Positions 1-8,995 of a stretch of DNA of 20,126 bases are shown here, piece after piece; the stretch's first letter is position 1, and each line of letters begins with the position of its first letter. The notes under the pieces were generated by a model that was not told the origin of the DNA, did not search any database, and saw only the letters and a list, made by a program, of their open reading frames with translations. The translations under genes and the position numbers were made by a program. The DNA is from Acidobacteriota bacterium. Lineage in GTDB: Bacteria; Acidobacteriota; Terriglobia; Acidiferrales; UBA7541. Location of the stretch: NCBI GenBank assembly GCA_003133505.1, contig PKXT01000001.1, forward strand, positions 2,207 to 22,332, written 5' to 3'.

Positions 1-1581
1 GGCGGCAACACCTTCACCACCGGCGAGCAGATCCTGGCGGCTTCAGCAACGGGCTATGCTTCGATCAACCTGCCGGCTGGCGTAGCGCCCCAAACGCCTC
101 TAGCGGGTGACGTGTTCTTGATCACCGGCGGAGACAAGCACATTCAGTTCGTGGATACCTCGAGTGCGGTGCAGGAACTGGCCTTCTTGAGTGATGTGAC
201 CTCTTCCAACAACTCCGTAGCGGCAGAGACGACCCGTGCGGAAGCAGCCGAAGCCACGCTCACCACGAACCTGGCGGGAGAAGTGACGCGAGCGGGCGCA
301 GCGGAACTAGCGCTGGGCATTACGATCTCGGCGGAAACATCTCGAGCGACGGGAGCGGAGACCACGCTGCAGAGCAATATCACGGCGGAGATGACCCGAG
401 CCCAAGCAGCCGAACTGCTCAAGGCCAACCTGGCGGGCGGCAACACCTTCACCGGCAACCAAACGATCGGTGGCTCGGTGATTCTGCCTGCAGTTACCAG
501 CGGATCGGGCGCGTCAGCATCTCAGGCTTTGCAGTTGGCAGGTTCCGATGCCAGCAACCACCCCACTGCGTTCCAGTGGTTGGTCAATAGCTCCGGCCAG
601 TTGGATCTGCAAACAGGCTCCGGCGGCAATTCGATCGCTGACAGCGGCTTGACGATTGCCTCCAACGGCCAGATCACCTTCGCTCACGGCCAGACCTTCC
701 CCGGCGCCAGCTCGGGCACAGTAACAAACGTAGCAACCGGTACCGGCTTGACCGGCGGACCGATTACCACCACGGGTACAATCAGCATAGATCCCACTGT
801 GGTTCCGGAACTGGGCGCGGCAAGCAACGTCTTCAGCGGCTCCATCACTGCCAACAGCTTTACGGGCAATGGTGCGGGCTTGACCAGCCTGAACCCGGCA
901 AATATCAGCGCAGGCATCGCCGGAATCAATATCACCGGCAACGCAGCCACGGCAACAACCGCGGCAACGGCGACCACTGCTGCCAGCGCGTCCAGCGTTC
1001 CGTTTAGCGGTGTTACCACCGGCACGAACGCCACGGCTCTTACCATGGGGACGGGCGGATCGTTAACCTTCAGCGGTTCGTCCACGCTCAGCTTGGCCAA
1101 CGACTCGTCCGCGAACGCCCTCGTCGTCCCTGTAATCGCCGGCGCAGCACCGACGGCTAACGGCGCAATCGCCTTCAACTCCACCACCGGAACACTCAAG
1201 GCCGGAGTTGCTGGCGTCTCGCAGACCCTGAACGCTCCGCGCACGATCTGCTACATCGCGGGTTCGGACAACACCACCACCGCGCCGGTGCTTACGACCA
1301 ACGATAGCCAGAAGAGCTTCTTCATCAACATGATTGGATCGATGACGGCTACGTCGTGGTCATGCCAGACGAACACCGGAACGGTCAACGTCGCCTTGAA
1401 CCGCAACGGAGCCACGGGCAACTTCGCGGCTGCTAATTCGGCTTGCACCACTACGACTTCGACGGGAACGTTCTCAACATCGACCCTAAACGCAAACGAC
1501 ACGGTCGATTTCCTGATCAATTCCATCGTCAGCGGCAGCCCGACCCGCATCACTGTCTGCTTCGCGGGAACGGTGAACTAG
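1..1581 (+). CDS. Tail-fibre-like coiled-coil surface protein, 5' end outside window
   Basis: The frame is open from base 1 to the TAG at 1579-1581, so the gene starts upstream; the GTG at 112 is only an internal codon. The visible 526 residues begin with a GGNTFTTG segment. Four 18-residue helical repeats of the type AAETTRAEAAEA follow. A second GGNTFTGNQT segment comes next, then Gly/Ser/Thr/Ala-rich beta-type sequence with GNAATATTAATA and SLTFSGSSTLSL stretches. The C-terminal ~110 residues contain four Cys. An 18-base sequence at 1-18 recurs identically at 436-453, coding for the repeated GGNTFT module. Proteins of this build resemble phage tail fibres and trimeric coiled-coil adhesins and are often encoded in Acidobacteriota chromosomes. 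No endosialidase-chaperone domain is evident. No phage genes are nearby, so a cell-surface fibre is more likely than a prophage part. The exact role is unknown. Confidence 0.8.
   Translation, partial: GGNTFTTGEQILAASATGYASINLPAGVAPQTPLAGDVFLITGGDKHIQFVDTSSAVQELAFLSDVTSSNNSVAAETTRAEAAEATLTTNLAGEVTRAGAAELALGITISAETSRATGAETTLQSNITAEMTRAQAAELLKANLAGGNTFTGNQTIGGSVILPAVTSGSGASASQALQLAGSDASNHPTAFQWLVNSSGQLDLQTGSGGNSIADSGLTIASNGQITFAHGQTFPGASSGTVTNVATGTGLTGGPITTTGTISIDPTVVPELGAASNVFSGSITANSFTGNGAGLTSLNPANISAGIAGINITGNAATATTAATATTAASASSVPFSGVTTGTNATALTMGTGGSLTFSGSSTLSLANDSSANALVVPVIAGAAPTANGAIAFNSTTGTLKAGVAGVSQTLNAPRTICYIAGSDNTTTAPVLTTNDSQKSFFINMIGSMTATSWSCQTNTGTVNVALNRNGATGNFAAANSACTTTTSTGTFSTSTLNANDTVDFLINSIVSGSPTRITVCFAGTVN
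217..432 (+). repeat. Four tandem 54-base coding repeats (18-residue coiled-coil units)
   Basis: Units start near 217, 271, 325 and 379. They encode VAAETTRAEAAEATLTTN, LAGEVTRAGAAELALGIT, ISAETSRATGAETTLQSN and a shortened fourth unit beginning ITAEMTRAQAAELL. The conserved core is xAExTRAxxAE. Period and composition fit a helical, probably trimeric coiled-coil stalk. The units differ at many codon positions, so the array is old rather than recently expanded. Confidence 0.8.
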
Positions 1582-1646
1582 GTTACGGAGCGAACCGATG
1601 AGTTGCGAATTAAGTAGGTTTCGCGAGAGCTCTGTAGCTGACGGTT

Positions 1647-1666
1647 GCCGCCGGTCACGCGGCGGC
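1647..1666 (+). terminator. GC-rich hairpin after the tail-fibre-like gene
   Basis: GCCGCC (1647-1652) pairs with GGCGGC (1661-1666) around an 8-base loop, 66 bases after the TAG at 1581. There is no clear U-tract after it, so it is at best a weak or factor-assisted terminator. Confidence 0.3.
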
Positions 1667-1711
1667 CACCATCCACATTTGGTGAAAATTTCAGCGATCG
1701 TTCCGCATGCC

Positions 1712-1735
1712 GTTTCACGGGGGCAACGCTGAAAC
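1712..1735 (+). promoter_or_regulatory. Hairpin over the ribosome-binding region of the giant secreted protein
   Basis: GTTTCA (1712-1717) pairs with TGAAAC (1730-1735), ending one base before the ATG at 1737. The GGGGG run at 1719-1723, the only purine-rich candidate for ribosome binding, lies in the loop. The hairpin could modulate translation of a very large protein. No ligand motif is recognised. Confidence 0.3.
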
Positions 1736-1736
1736 C

Positions 1737-4700
1737 ATGAAACGACTACTCACCGTCATCGCATCCATATTTCTCATCATGTGTCTTGCTGCTGCGCTTA
1801 CTCCGCCGGCGGCAGGTCAGTCTCCAGGCGCTCTCCCCTCAGCCAACAATGGCGCAACCATCACCAGCGACAGGCCCGAATACGCTCCTGGCGACATCGT
1901 CACTCTCACCGGCTCCGGCTTCGCTCCCAACGAGTTGGTCACCGTCGTCCTCAGCGTTACTCCGGAGACGCATGCCCCGCTCACCTTGGCAGGCATCTCC
2001 GACGCCTCCGGCAATTTCAAAATTTCCGATTATGTCGTGCAGCGGAGCGACCTGGGCGTTATTTTCCACGTCCAGGCCGTAGGATCCACGGGCGATCGCG
2101 CCGCGCCTTTCACCTTCAAAGACGCCATCGGCACGCCGACTTCAGTCGGCACCTTAGCCGACAACGGCACGAACACGGCGACCCAGACCATCAGCGTGAC
2201 CGCCGGCGTCGCCGTGGGCAATACCGTAATTGTTTCCCTTACATTTGATGACACCAGCGGCGGCACGACCGTAACCGCGACTGATACCCACGCAAACACG
2301 TACGCCCAGGCGGCTAACGTCATCAATGGGAACCAAACGCGTACCATCGTTTTTTGGGCGCCAGTAACCACGGCCCTCACCACCGGTAACAGCATCACGA
2401 TGACTCTTAGCAGCAGCAGAAGGCAGGTCTACGCCAGCGCCTTCCAGGTCAGCGGCTTGGCTACCTCTCCGGTTGACCAGACGGCCACCAAAACAAGCAC
2501 CACTGCGGGAGCAAATGCCACGGTCGGGCCGACAGGCACGACAACTGTGGCCAACGAACTGGTTTTCGTAGCACTCGGGCTCGATATCTCCAACGGCCCG
2601 CCAACCTTCACTGCCGGCACGGGCTATACCGCCTTGACCAACAGTGCCGCCAACAACGAATGGGGTACATACCCCGAATTCCAGATCGTGAGCGCTACAG
2701 GCGCCTTCACCGCCACTGGATCTTGGGCTCCCACCGGCGACATTGACGATTGGGCCGCTGCCATCGTTACTTTCAAGGGCGGCACCGCCCCCCCGACCAT
2801 CGCCAAAGCCTTCAGTCCCGCCACAATTGCGCTAGGCGGCACTTCGGGCTTAACGATCACGCTCACCAACCCCAACACCTCGACAACCGTGACAGGCGTC
2901 GGTTTCACCGATGGCTTGCCTTCCGGCATGACGCAGACCGGCGTCGCCACCAACTGCACCGGCGGCTCCGTCGCTACTTCCACAACCACGTCGATCGTCC
3001 TTAGCGGTGCGTCCATCGCCGCGAGCGGTACCTGCACTGTCACCGCCACGGTCACGCCATCGACGGCTGGCAATAACGTCAACACCACCGGCACCGTGAG
3101 CTCCACCAACGGCGGCACCGGCACCACCGCCTCAGCCACTTTAGTTGTCGTCGCGCCCCCGACCATCACCAAGGCTTTCGCCCCAACGAGCGTGCCGGTC
3201 AACACCAACTCGGTCCTGACCATCGCTATCACCAACCCCGCCTCCAACACCATCGCTCTCACAGGCGTCGGCGTCGTGGACAATTTCCCCAGCGGCCTCG
3301 TTGTGGCCGGTACGCCGGGCGCCACCAATACCTGCGGCGGAACTTTCGCGCCCACCGCTAACGCCACTTCGATCACTCTCAGCGGCGGCTCGATCGCTAA
3401 CGGCTCTAACTGCGCCATATCCGTCAACGTCGATTCCGCCACCGCTGGCAGTTACGCCAACACCACCAACAACGTGACTTCCTCCAACGGCGGCAGCGGT
3501 ACCTCCGCCTCCGCCACTTTGACCGTCACCGTGCCCCCATCGATCAGCAAGTCCTTCGGCGCCGCTTCGATTCCCTCGGGCGGGTCGACCTCCCTGACTT
3601 TGACCATCACGAATCCGTCCGCCTCTATCACGCAGACTGGTGTGGCCGTCACCGATAACTTGCCCGCCGGCATGACTCAGACCGGCGTGGCTACGACCTG
3701 CACCAGCGGGTCCGTAGCGACCTCAACCTCCACTTCAATAAAATTAACAGGAGGGTCGATCGCTCCGAGCGGAAGCTGCACGGTCACCGCGACGGTCACA
3801 TCCAGCACGGCAGGCACCTCGACCAATACAACCGGCGCCGTCAGCTCAACCAACGGAGGCACGGGAGGTACGGCTTCAGCTACCTTGACTGTAATGGCGC
3901 CTCCGACAATTACAAAGTCATTCGCCGCAGCGAGCATGGCGCAAAACACAGGAACAACGACGCTGACACTCACGATTTCGAACCCAGCAATTAATACGGT
4001 GGCTCTGACCGGCGTCGCCGTCACCGATAACCTGCCATCAGGGATGACTCAAACCGGAGTGTCAACCATTTGTACCAGCGGGTCGGTCGCGTCTTCAACT
4101 TCCACCTCAATTGTCCTGAACGGCGCTACCATCCCCGCGAGTGGGAGTTGCACCGTAACGGCCACCGTGTCGGACACGACCTCGGGCGTTGCGTCCAATA
4201 CCACGGGCGCTGTGAGTTCCACCAACGGCGGCACGGGCTTGACGGCTAACGCCACGATTGCTGTGGAAATTCCGCCAACGATCACAAAGGCTTTTGCTGC
4301 CGCTGAAATTGCCCCAGGCGGGAACTCAACTCTGACCCTCACCTTCACCAACCCTTCCGCCAACACTGTGGCACTTACGGGCCTCGCGGTCAGCGATGCG
4401 CTTCCATCCGGCGTGCAGGTGGCAGCCACGCCTTCGCCTACCAACACCTGCGGCGGCACATTCACCGCACCGGCAAGCGCCACTACCATCAGCTTGAGCG
4501 GAGCCGCGACAGTCGGGATCAACACCAGCTGCTCCGTCTCCGTGGCCGTCACCGCGTCGGCTGTCGGCTCCTACGTCAACACCACCGGCAACGTCAGCGC
4601 CACGAATGGCGGCACCGGCGGAACAGCCACTGCCACTCTGACCGTCGCTGCACCTCCGACGATCACCAAGTCTTTCACGAACGCCAGCATTCCTTCGGGC

Positions 4701-7700
4701 GGGACCTCGACCTTGGCCTACACCATCACGAATCCGGCCACCAACTCCAGTGCCATGAACGGCATCGCCGTAACCGATACCTTCCCCGCTGGCATGACCG
4801 TGGCTTCTACTCCGAACCTGAGCAACACCTGCGGCGGGACGATCTCAGGCGGCGCTTCCGGCAATAGCACCCTCAGTCTTTCTGGTGGTTCCATCGCTAC
4901 TCCTGGCGCGACTTGTACTGTCTCGGTGAGTGTCACGAGCTCGACAGCCGGCAACAGCGTGAACAACACAGGCAACGTGAGTTCGACCAATTATGGCACC
5001 GGCACCAACGCGACCGCGACTTTGAACGTCGTCGCGCCACCGACGATTACGAAGGCTTTCGGTGCGGGCGCTGCGGGCATGCCGGTCAACGGCACGTCGA
5101 CGATGACCATCACCATCACCAACCCGGCGGCCAACACCGTCGCTCAGTCCGGCGTCGCCGTCAGCGATACTTTCCCAACTGGAATGACCATCTTCTCCAC
5201 CGCCGCGACGACCACTTGTTCCGGCGGTACCTTGACCGGAGGCGGAGTTGGTTCGGGCATTGTGAGCTTGAGTGGCGCATCCATCCCCACCAACTCGAGT
5301 TGCACCATCACCGCCAGCGTTACGGACACGACCGCGGGCACTGCCACCAACACCACCGGCACTGTGAGTTCCACGAACGGCGGAACGGGATTGACGGCTA
5401 GCGCGAATCTGATTGTTAACAATCCCCCGACGGTGAGCAAGACGTTCACGCCCACTAGCATCAACACCGGCACCAACTCACTCTTGACTATTACGATCAC
5501 CAATCCAGACACCGTGAGCCTCACCGGCGTGGCCATCTCCGATACGTTCCCGAGCGGTCTTGTGATATCGAGTCCAAATGGCGCCAGCGACGTCGGATGC
5601 ACCGGCGCCACCTTCACGGCGACTGCGGGAACGGGCGTGGTGAGTATCACTGGAGCGACCGTCGCGGTCGCCACGCCTTGCGTGATTAAGGTAAACGTCA
5701 CGTCTGCGGTCGGGAACACGTACGCCAACACGACTGGCGCTGTGACTTCCACCAATGGCGGCACTGGCACGACGGCCACAGCCACCTTGACGGTTTCAGC
5801 GATCTCGACCGTTACGGCAGTCAGTGTGGGAGCGGAAACCCCTGGCAACGTCGGGCCGGGACAATCCGCGACTTATGCGATAACCACTACGTGGACGGGG
5901 CCAGGTACATGCACTTCGGTGCCTCTCACGATCAACTGGACGCCAGCCGCCGGCGAGACGGCTGCGTTCAGTCCTACGACCGTATCGAACAGCAGCACGT
6001 CAACAACCCTGACCATTTCCAGCACTGGTTCGACGCCGACAGGATCAACTAGCTTTACCGTGACCGCGACTTCCACTGGTGGTGTCGGCACGTGCGGGAC
6101 AGGTTCGGTCACCAGCAGCCCTGCCTCCACATTCGTGGTGGCCACGGCGGTAATCGACACGGTAACTGTGGGAGCGCAAACTCCCGGCACTATTGTTCAG
6201 GGCAGCTCCGCGACATACTCGATCTCCACTACGTGGACTGGCGCTGGGCTTAACTGTGTTTCGAACCCTCTGCAGATGGTCTGGACACCGCCGAGTCCCG
6301 ATACGACCGCTACGTTTAATCCCGCGACGGTCTCAAGCGGCAGCACATCATCTACCCTGACCATTACCACCTTTTCGGATACGCCGCCAAGCATGACTCC
6401 CTTTAACGTTGAAGTCTCGAACAGCACGGGAGGCGGCTGCAGTAGCGGCAACCTCGCCGCTAGCTCAGGCTCCACCCTGGTTGTGTCTGGAAACGCTCCA
6501 CCCTCGATTACCAAGGTCTTTGCGCCTGCGAACATTGCGCCGGCTGCCACCTCCACCTTGACACTTACACTCACTGCTTTGGCGGCGGATGTTTCCACAC
6601 TCACCGGCGTCGCCGTGAGCGATCCCCTTCCTTCCGGGATGAAGGTCGCTGGGACACCCGCCGCCACTAACACTTGCGGAGGGACATTCTCCGCGCCAGC
6701 AAACGCTACCACCATAAGCTTGAGCGGCGGCAGTCTCGCGGCCGGTGCCACCTGCGCCGTATCCGTTAGCATCACGGCCTCCACGTCCGGCACCTATACC
6801 AACACGACTGGAAACGTGACTGCGACTAACGTCGGCTACGCTGGGGGCAACGCCACAGCGACATTGACCGTCTACGGAGCGCCGATGCAATTGGTCTTTG
6901 GCACACAGCCTTCGAACACGGGTCAAGGGCAATCGATTACTCCCGCTGTTACAGTGCAGGTTGAAGACGCGGGCGGAAACGTCGTCACAAATAGTTCGGC
7001 TTCGATCACCATGGCCATCGGCACCAATCCCGGCAATGGCTCCTTGAATGGAACCTTAACGCAAACTGCCAGCAGCGGTATTGCTACCTTCCCCGACCTC
7101 TCCATTAACAGAATTGCAAATGGCTACACTCTGACGGCTTCCAGTTCCCCCTTGACAAGCGCCACCAGCAGCACCTTCAACATCGTGCAGCCAACGGACA
7201 ACTATACAGAGCCATTCAACACAGGACATGGGTGGACATACACCCAACTTACTTGCACGACGCAAACACTTGGGCAAACTTGTTCACCTGCCACGGGCAG
7301 CAGTAACAACATCACCACTGCCACCGATTGCCAGGTTGCCCCTTGCGTATCGGCCTTTTACACCACAAACGGCTTTTCCAGCGCTGGCACGATGACCGGT
7401 TATTACCACAACCCGAGCGGTTACACCTGGCAGACGATTGGAGTTCCTGCCGGCGCGATGGTTGTTTCCGTGCAGGGTTCCTGGTGGGACATGAACACTG
7501 CTGCCGGAGCTGGCTGTGGAACGACAGTGACGGCAGGAATGCATATTTATAATTCGGCGAACACGACCGAGATCACATCCGCTCCGTTGTTCGCAGATGT
7601 GTCTGTATTAGGCGATTCGGGCGTGACTCACGGCCCCGGGACCGCTGTGATCGTAAACACCGGTTTTACGGCGTCATCCACGGGCATTACGCTGCGTTTC

Positions 7701-7955
7701 GATCTCAATCCTTCAACAGCCACTGATGCTCTAAACACGCCCACGTGCACGATCTACGGGGACAGCTTTAACCTACTTATTACTTACACTCCCCCCACTG
7801 GTGGACGCCGCGGCCAGGTAATCATCGGTTTCCTGCGCATGCCTAGCGGCGATTTCCAGATGACCAAACCGGTGTTGGTTTCCAGCACACAAGATCGCGC
7901 GGAAGATGGCCGAGGGTCCGGAAATGCCGCTATTCTTTCGAAGCGGACCGAATAA
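1737..7955 (+). CDS. Giant secreted DUF11-repeat surface protein (2072 aa)
   Basis: The start at 1737 puts a signal peptide first (MKRLLTVIASIFLIMCLAAA, cleavage near AAGQ); the ATG at 1707 would add ten polar residues. Residues about 40-135 resemble the ITSDRPEYAPGDIVTLTGSGF Ig-like module of large bacterial surface proteins. Residues about 140-350 form a beta-sandwich-like module related to the next gene. Eight DUF11-type repeats of 122-129 residues start near residues 352, 474, 600, 722, 846, 973, 1101 and 1230. Two different Ig-like repeats follow (about 1358 and 1472), then a ninth DUF11-type repeat (about 1588), another Ig-like module (about 1717) and a unique C-terminal domain from about 1820. 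All nine DUF11 repeats carry a Cys pair. No LPXTG, PEP-CTERM or other anchor is seen. It is probably a secreted or surface adhesin-like protein; substrate or partner unknown. Confidence 0.85.
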   Translation: MKRLLTVIASIFLIMCLAAALTPPAAGQSPGALPSANNGATITSDRPEYAPGDIVTLTGSGFAPNELVTVVLSVTPETHAPLTLAGISDASGNFKISDYVVQRSDLGVIFHVQAVGSTGDRAAPFTFKDAIGTPTSVGTLADNGTNTATQTISVTAGVAVGNTVIVSLTFDDTSGGTTVTATDTHANTYAQAANVINGNQTRTIVFWAPVTTALTTGNSITMTLSSSRRQVYASAFQVSGLATSPVDQTATKTSTTAGANATVGPTGTTTVANELVFVALGLDISNGPPTFTAGTGYTALTNSAANNEWGTYPEFQIVSATGAFTATGSWAPTGDIDDWAAAIVTFKGGTAPPTIAKAFSPATIALGGTSGLTITLTNPNTSTTVTGVGFTDGLPSGMTQTGVATNCTGGSVATSTTTSIVLSGASIAASGTCTVTATVTPSTAGNNVNTTGTVSSTNGGTGTTASATLVVVAPPTITKAFAPTSVPVNTNSVLTIAITNPASNTIALTGVGVVDNFPSGLVVAGTPGATNTCGGTFAPTANATSITLSGGSIANGSNCAISVNVDSATAGSYANTTNNVTSSNGGSGTSASATLTVTVPPSISKSFGAASIPSGGSTSLTLTITNPSASITQTGVAVTDNLPAGMTQTGVATTCTSGSVATSTSTSIKLTGGSIAPSGSCTVTATVTSSTAGTSTNTTGAVSSTNGGTGGTASATLTVMAPPTITKSFAAASMAQNTGTTTLTLTISNPAINTVALTGVAVTDNLPSGMTQTGVSTICTSGSVASSTSTSIVLNGATIPASGSCTVTATVSDTTSGVASNTTGAVSSTNGGTGLTANATIAVEIPPTITKAFAAAEIAPGGNSTLTLTFTNPSANTVALTGLAVSDALPSGVQVAATPSPTNTCGGTFTAPASATTISLSGAATVGINTSCSVSVAVTASAVGSYVNTTGNVSATNGGTGGTATATLTVAAPPTITKSFTNASIPSGGTSTLAYTITNPATNSSAMNGIAVTDTFPAGMTVASTPNLSNTCGGTISGGASGNSTLSLSGGSIATPGATCTVSVSVTSSTAGNSVNNTGNVSSTNYGTGTNATATLNVVAPPTITKAFGAGAAGMPVNGTSTMTITITNPAANTVAQSGVAVSDTFPTGMTIFSTAATTTCSGGTLTGGGVGSGIVSLSGASIPTNSSCTITASVTDTTAGTATNTTGTVSSTNGGTGLTASANLIVNNPPTVSKTFTPTSINTGTNSLLTITITNPDTVSLTGVAISDTFPSGLVISSPNGASDVGCTGATFTATAGTGVVSITGATVAVATPCVIKVNVTSAVGNTYANTTGAVTSTNGGTGTTATATLTVSAISTVTAVSVGAETPGNVGPGQSATYAITTTWTGPGTCTSVPLTINWTPAAGETAAFSPTTVSNSSTSTTLTISSTGSTPTGSTSFTVTATSTGGVGTCGTGSVTSSPASTFVVATAVIDTVTVGAQTPGTIVQGSSATYSISTTWTGAGLNCVSNPLQMVWTPPSPDTTATFNPATVSSGSTSSTLTITTFSDTPPSMTPFNVEVSNSTGGGCSSGNLAASSGSTLVVSGNAPPSITKVFAPANIAPAATSTLTLTLTALAADVSTLTGVAVSDPLPSGMKVAGTPAATNTCGGTFSAPANATTISLSGGSLAAGATCAVSVSITASTSGTYTNTTGNVTATNVGYAGGNATATLTVYGAPMQLVFGTQPSNTGQGQSITPAVTVQVEDAGGNVVTNSSASITMAIGTNPGNGSLNGTLTQTASSGIATFPDLSINRIANGYTLTASSSPLTSATSSTFNIVQPTDNYTEPFNTGHGWTYTQLTCTTQTLGQTCSPATGSSNNITTATDCQVAPCVSAFYTTNGFSSAGTMTGYYHNPSGYTWQTIGVPAGAMVVSVQGSWWDMNTAAGAGCGTTVTAGMHIYNSANTTEITSAPLFADVSVLGDSGVTHGPGTAVIVNTGFTASSTGITLRFDLNPSTATDALNTPTCTIYGDSFNLLITYTPPTGGRRGQVIIGFLRMPSGDFQMTKPVLVSSTQDRAEDGRGSGNAAILSKRTE
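2790..6881 (+). repeat. Nine DUF11-type ~370-base coding repeats, interrupted once
   Basis: Repeat starts, at a PP[TS][IV][TSA]K motif, are 2790, 3156, 3534, 3900, 4272, 4653, 5037, 5424 and 6498. Unit length is 366-387 bases for the contiguous eight. Two Ig-like repeats of another type (5802 to about 6495) separate the eighth and ninth. Repeats 1, 3 and 4 share an MTQTGV(A/S)TxCTxGSVA(T/S)S core. Repeats 2, 5, 6 and 9 share a (T/S)NTCGGT core. Repeats 7 and 8 are less typical. Repeats 4 and 7 are notably alike at their ends, suggesting internal duplication. Confidence 0.8.
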
Positions 7956-8046
7956 CCGCACTAAAATTGAGGTGATTAATCAATTAGCGGTGGACCGGAT
8001 ACCTGCTCTCGGACCTGAGCGCGCCCAGTTGCCATCCGCAGGATTT

Positions 8047-8988
8047 ATGTGCCGGATTTCCCACCTTCAACTTCTTCGATGCTCTCTTTTCCTGCTGGCT
8101 GTGGCATTTTACGCCGCCTCGTCACAGGCCGCGATTAATTTGGACAGCAAGGCCGACTGCGCTACCGCTACGAGCGGCAGCTCAGGTTCAAACTGCTTGC
8201 CAAGTTCCGGCGGCACCAGCGCGACTCTGGCGTGGTCTCACACGATCGGCTCAGGCAACAGCAGAATCCTGCTCGTGGGCGTTTCTTTGAGCGAATTCAA
8301 CAACAGTCCCAACGGAAATGTGTACGTGAACACGATCACTTATGGTTCAAGCAGCCTGACGTGCTTGAAAGCCACCGAAGATAATTCCGGCGGCTCCTGC
8401 GGCACGGGCGCGTCCGGGACATTTTTCGTACGCAGCGAAGTTTGGTATCTGCTCAATCCCCCTGTGGGAAGTGGGACGATCACGATTACAACTAACAGTT
8501 CGCTCAAGACCACCATCGCTGGAAGCTCGGTATCGTACTTTGGAGTATTAGGTGTCACTTCCGGTGGCGCGTCGTCGAGCCAAACGAATAATTCCACGGG
8601 AACTTCCACTGCCTCTCTCGCGGTGACCAGCGCAGCCAACAATTTGGTGTTTGGCAACGTTTCCCTCGCGAAAAATTTTAGCGGCACTCAAATCACCGTC
8701 ACATCGGGAAACACAGCCTTAGCGGATATAGACGACAATTCAAGTTCTGGCAGTCACGTGCAAGACGCTGCGAGTTTCAGCATTGCCGTGAATCCCTCGA
8801 TGTCCTGGACCTTCACTACCAGTGGCACCGCCACGTCGCCCTGGGCGGTAGTTGCGGCCGTGCTCACTCCGAGCCAGCAGCATCGCGCACACGTGACAGT
8901 AGGCTCCCTGATAAACCCGCGCATTTTGTCGGGGGACCGACCTCTCGCGACACTTGTCGCGGCGAGTGAATTCCAGGCGGCGAAATAA
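8047..8988 (+). CDS. Secreted beta-rich protein, 313 aa
   Basis: The ATG at 8047 has a GCAGGA ribosome-binding site five bases upstream and opens a signal peptide (MCRISHLQLLRCSLFLLAVA, cleavage near ASSQA). The in-frame ATG at 7906 would overlap the previous gene and hide the signal. The mature part is Ser/Thr/Gly-rich and carries a pattern common in Acidobacteriota and Planctomycetes secreted proteins: a LAWSHTIGSGNSRILLVGVS strand, an EVWYLLNPPVGSGTITI segment and a C-terminal SAANNLVFGNVSLA segment. Similar strands occur in residues 140-350 of the upstream giant protein. Four Cys lie in two close pairs (DCATA...NCLPS and LTCLK...SCGTG), fitting disulfides. It sits 91 bases after the giant gene and 7 bases before the thioredoxin gene. 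Function unknown; probably structural or binding. Confidence 0.75.
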   Translation: MCRISHLQLLRCSLFLLAVAFYAASSQAAINLDSKADCATATSGSSGSNCLPSSGGTSATLAWSHTIGSGNSRILLVGVSLSEFNNSPNGNVYVNTITYGSSSLTCLKATEDNSGGSCGTGASGTFFVRSEVWYLLNPPVGSGTITITTNSSLKTTIAGSSVSYFGVLGVTSGGASSSQTNNSTGTSTASLAVTSAANNLVFGNVSLAKNFSGTQITVTSGNTALADIDDNSSSGSHVQDAASFSIAVNPSMSWTFTTSGTATSPWAVVAAVLTPSQQHRAHVTVGSLINPRILSGDRPLATLVAASEFQAAK

Positions 8989-8995
8989 ATTTACC

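Noticed and set aside
2624..3442. Long minus-strand open frames under the giant repeat gene (also 684-1244, 4049-4552, 5144-5848, 6197-6793)
   Set aside because: Val/Pro/Ala-rich antisense shadows of a Thr/Ser/Gly-rich repeat gene; they have no ribosome-binding sites and repeat with the same period as the sense strand.
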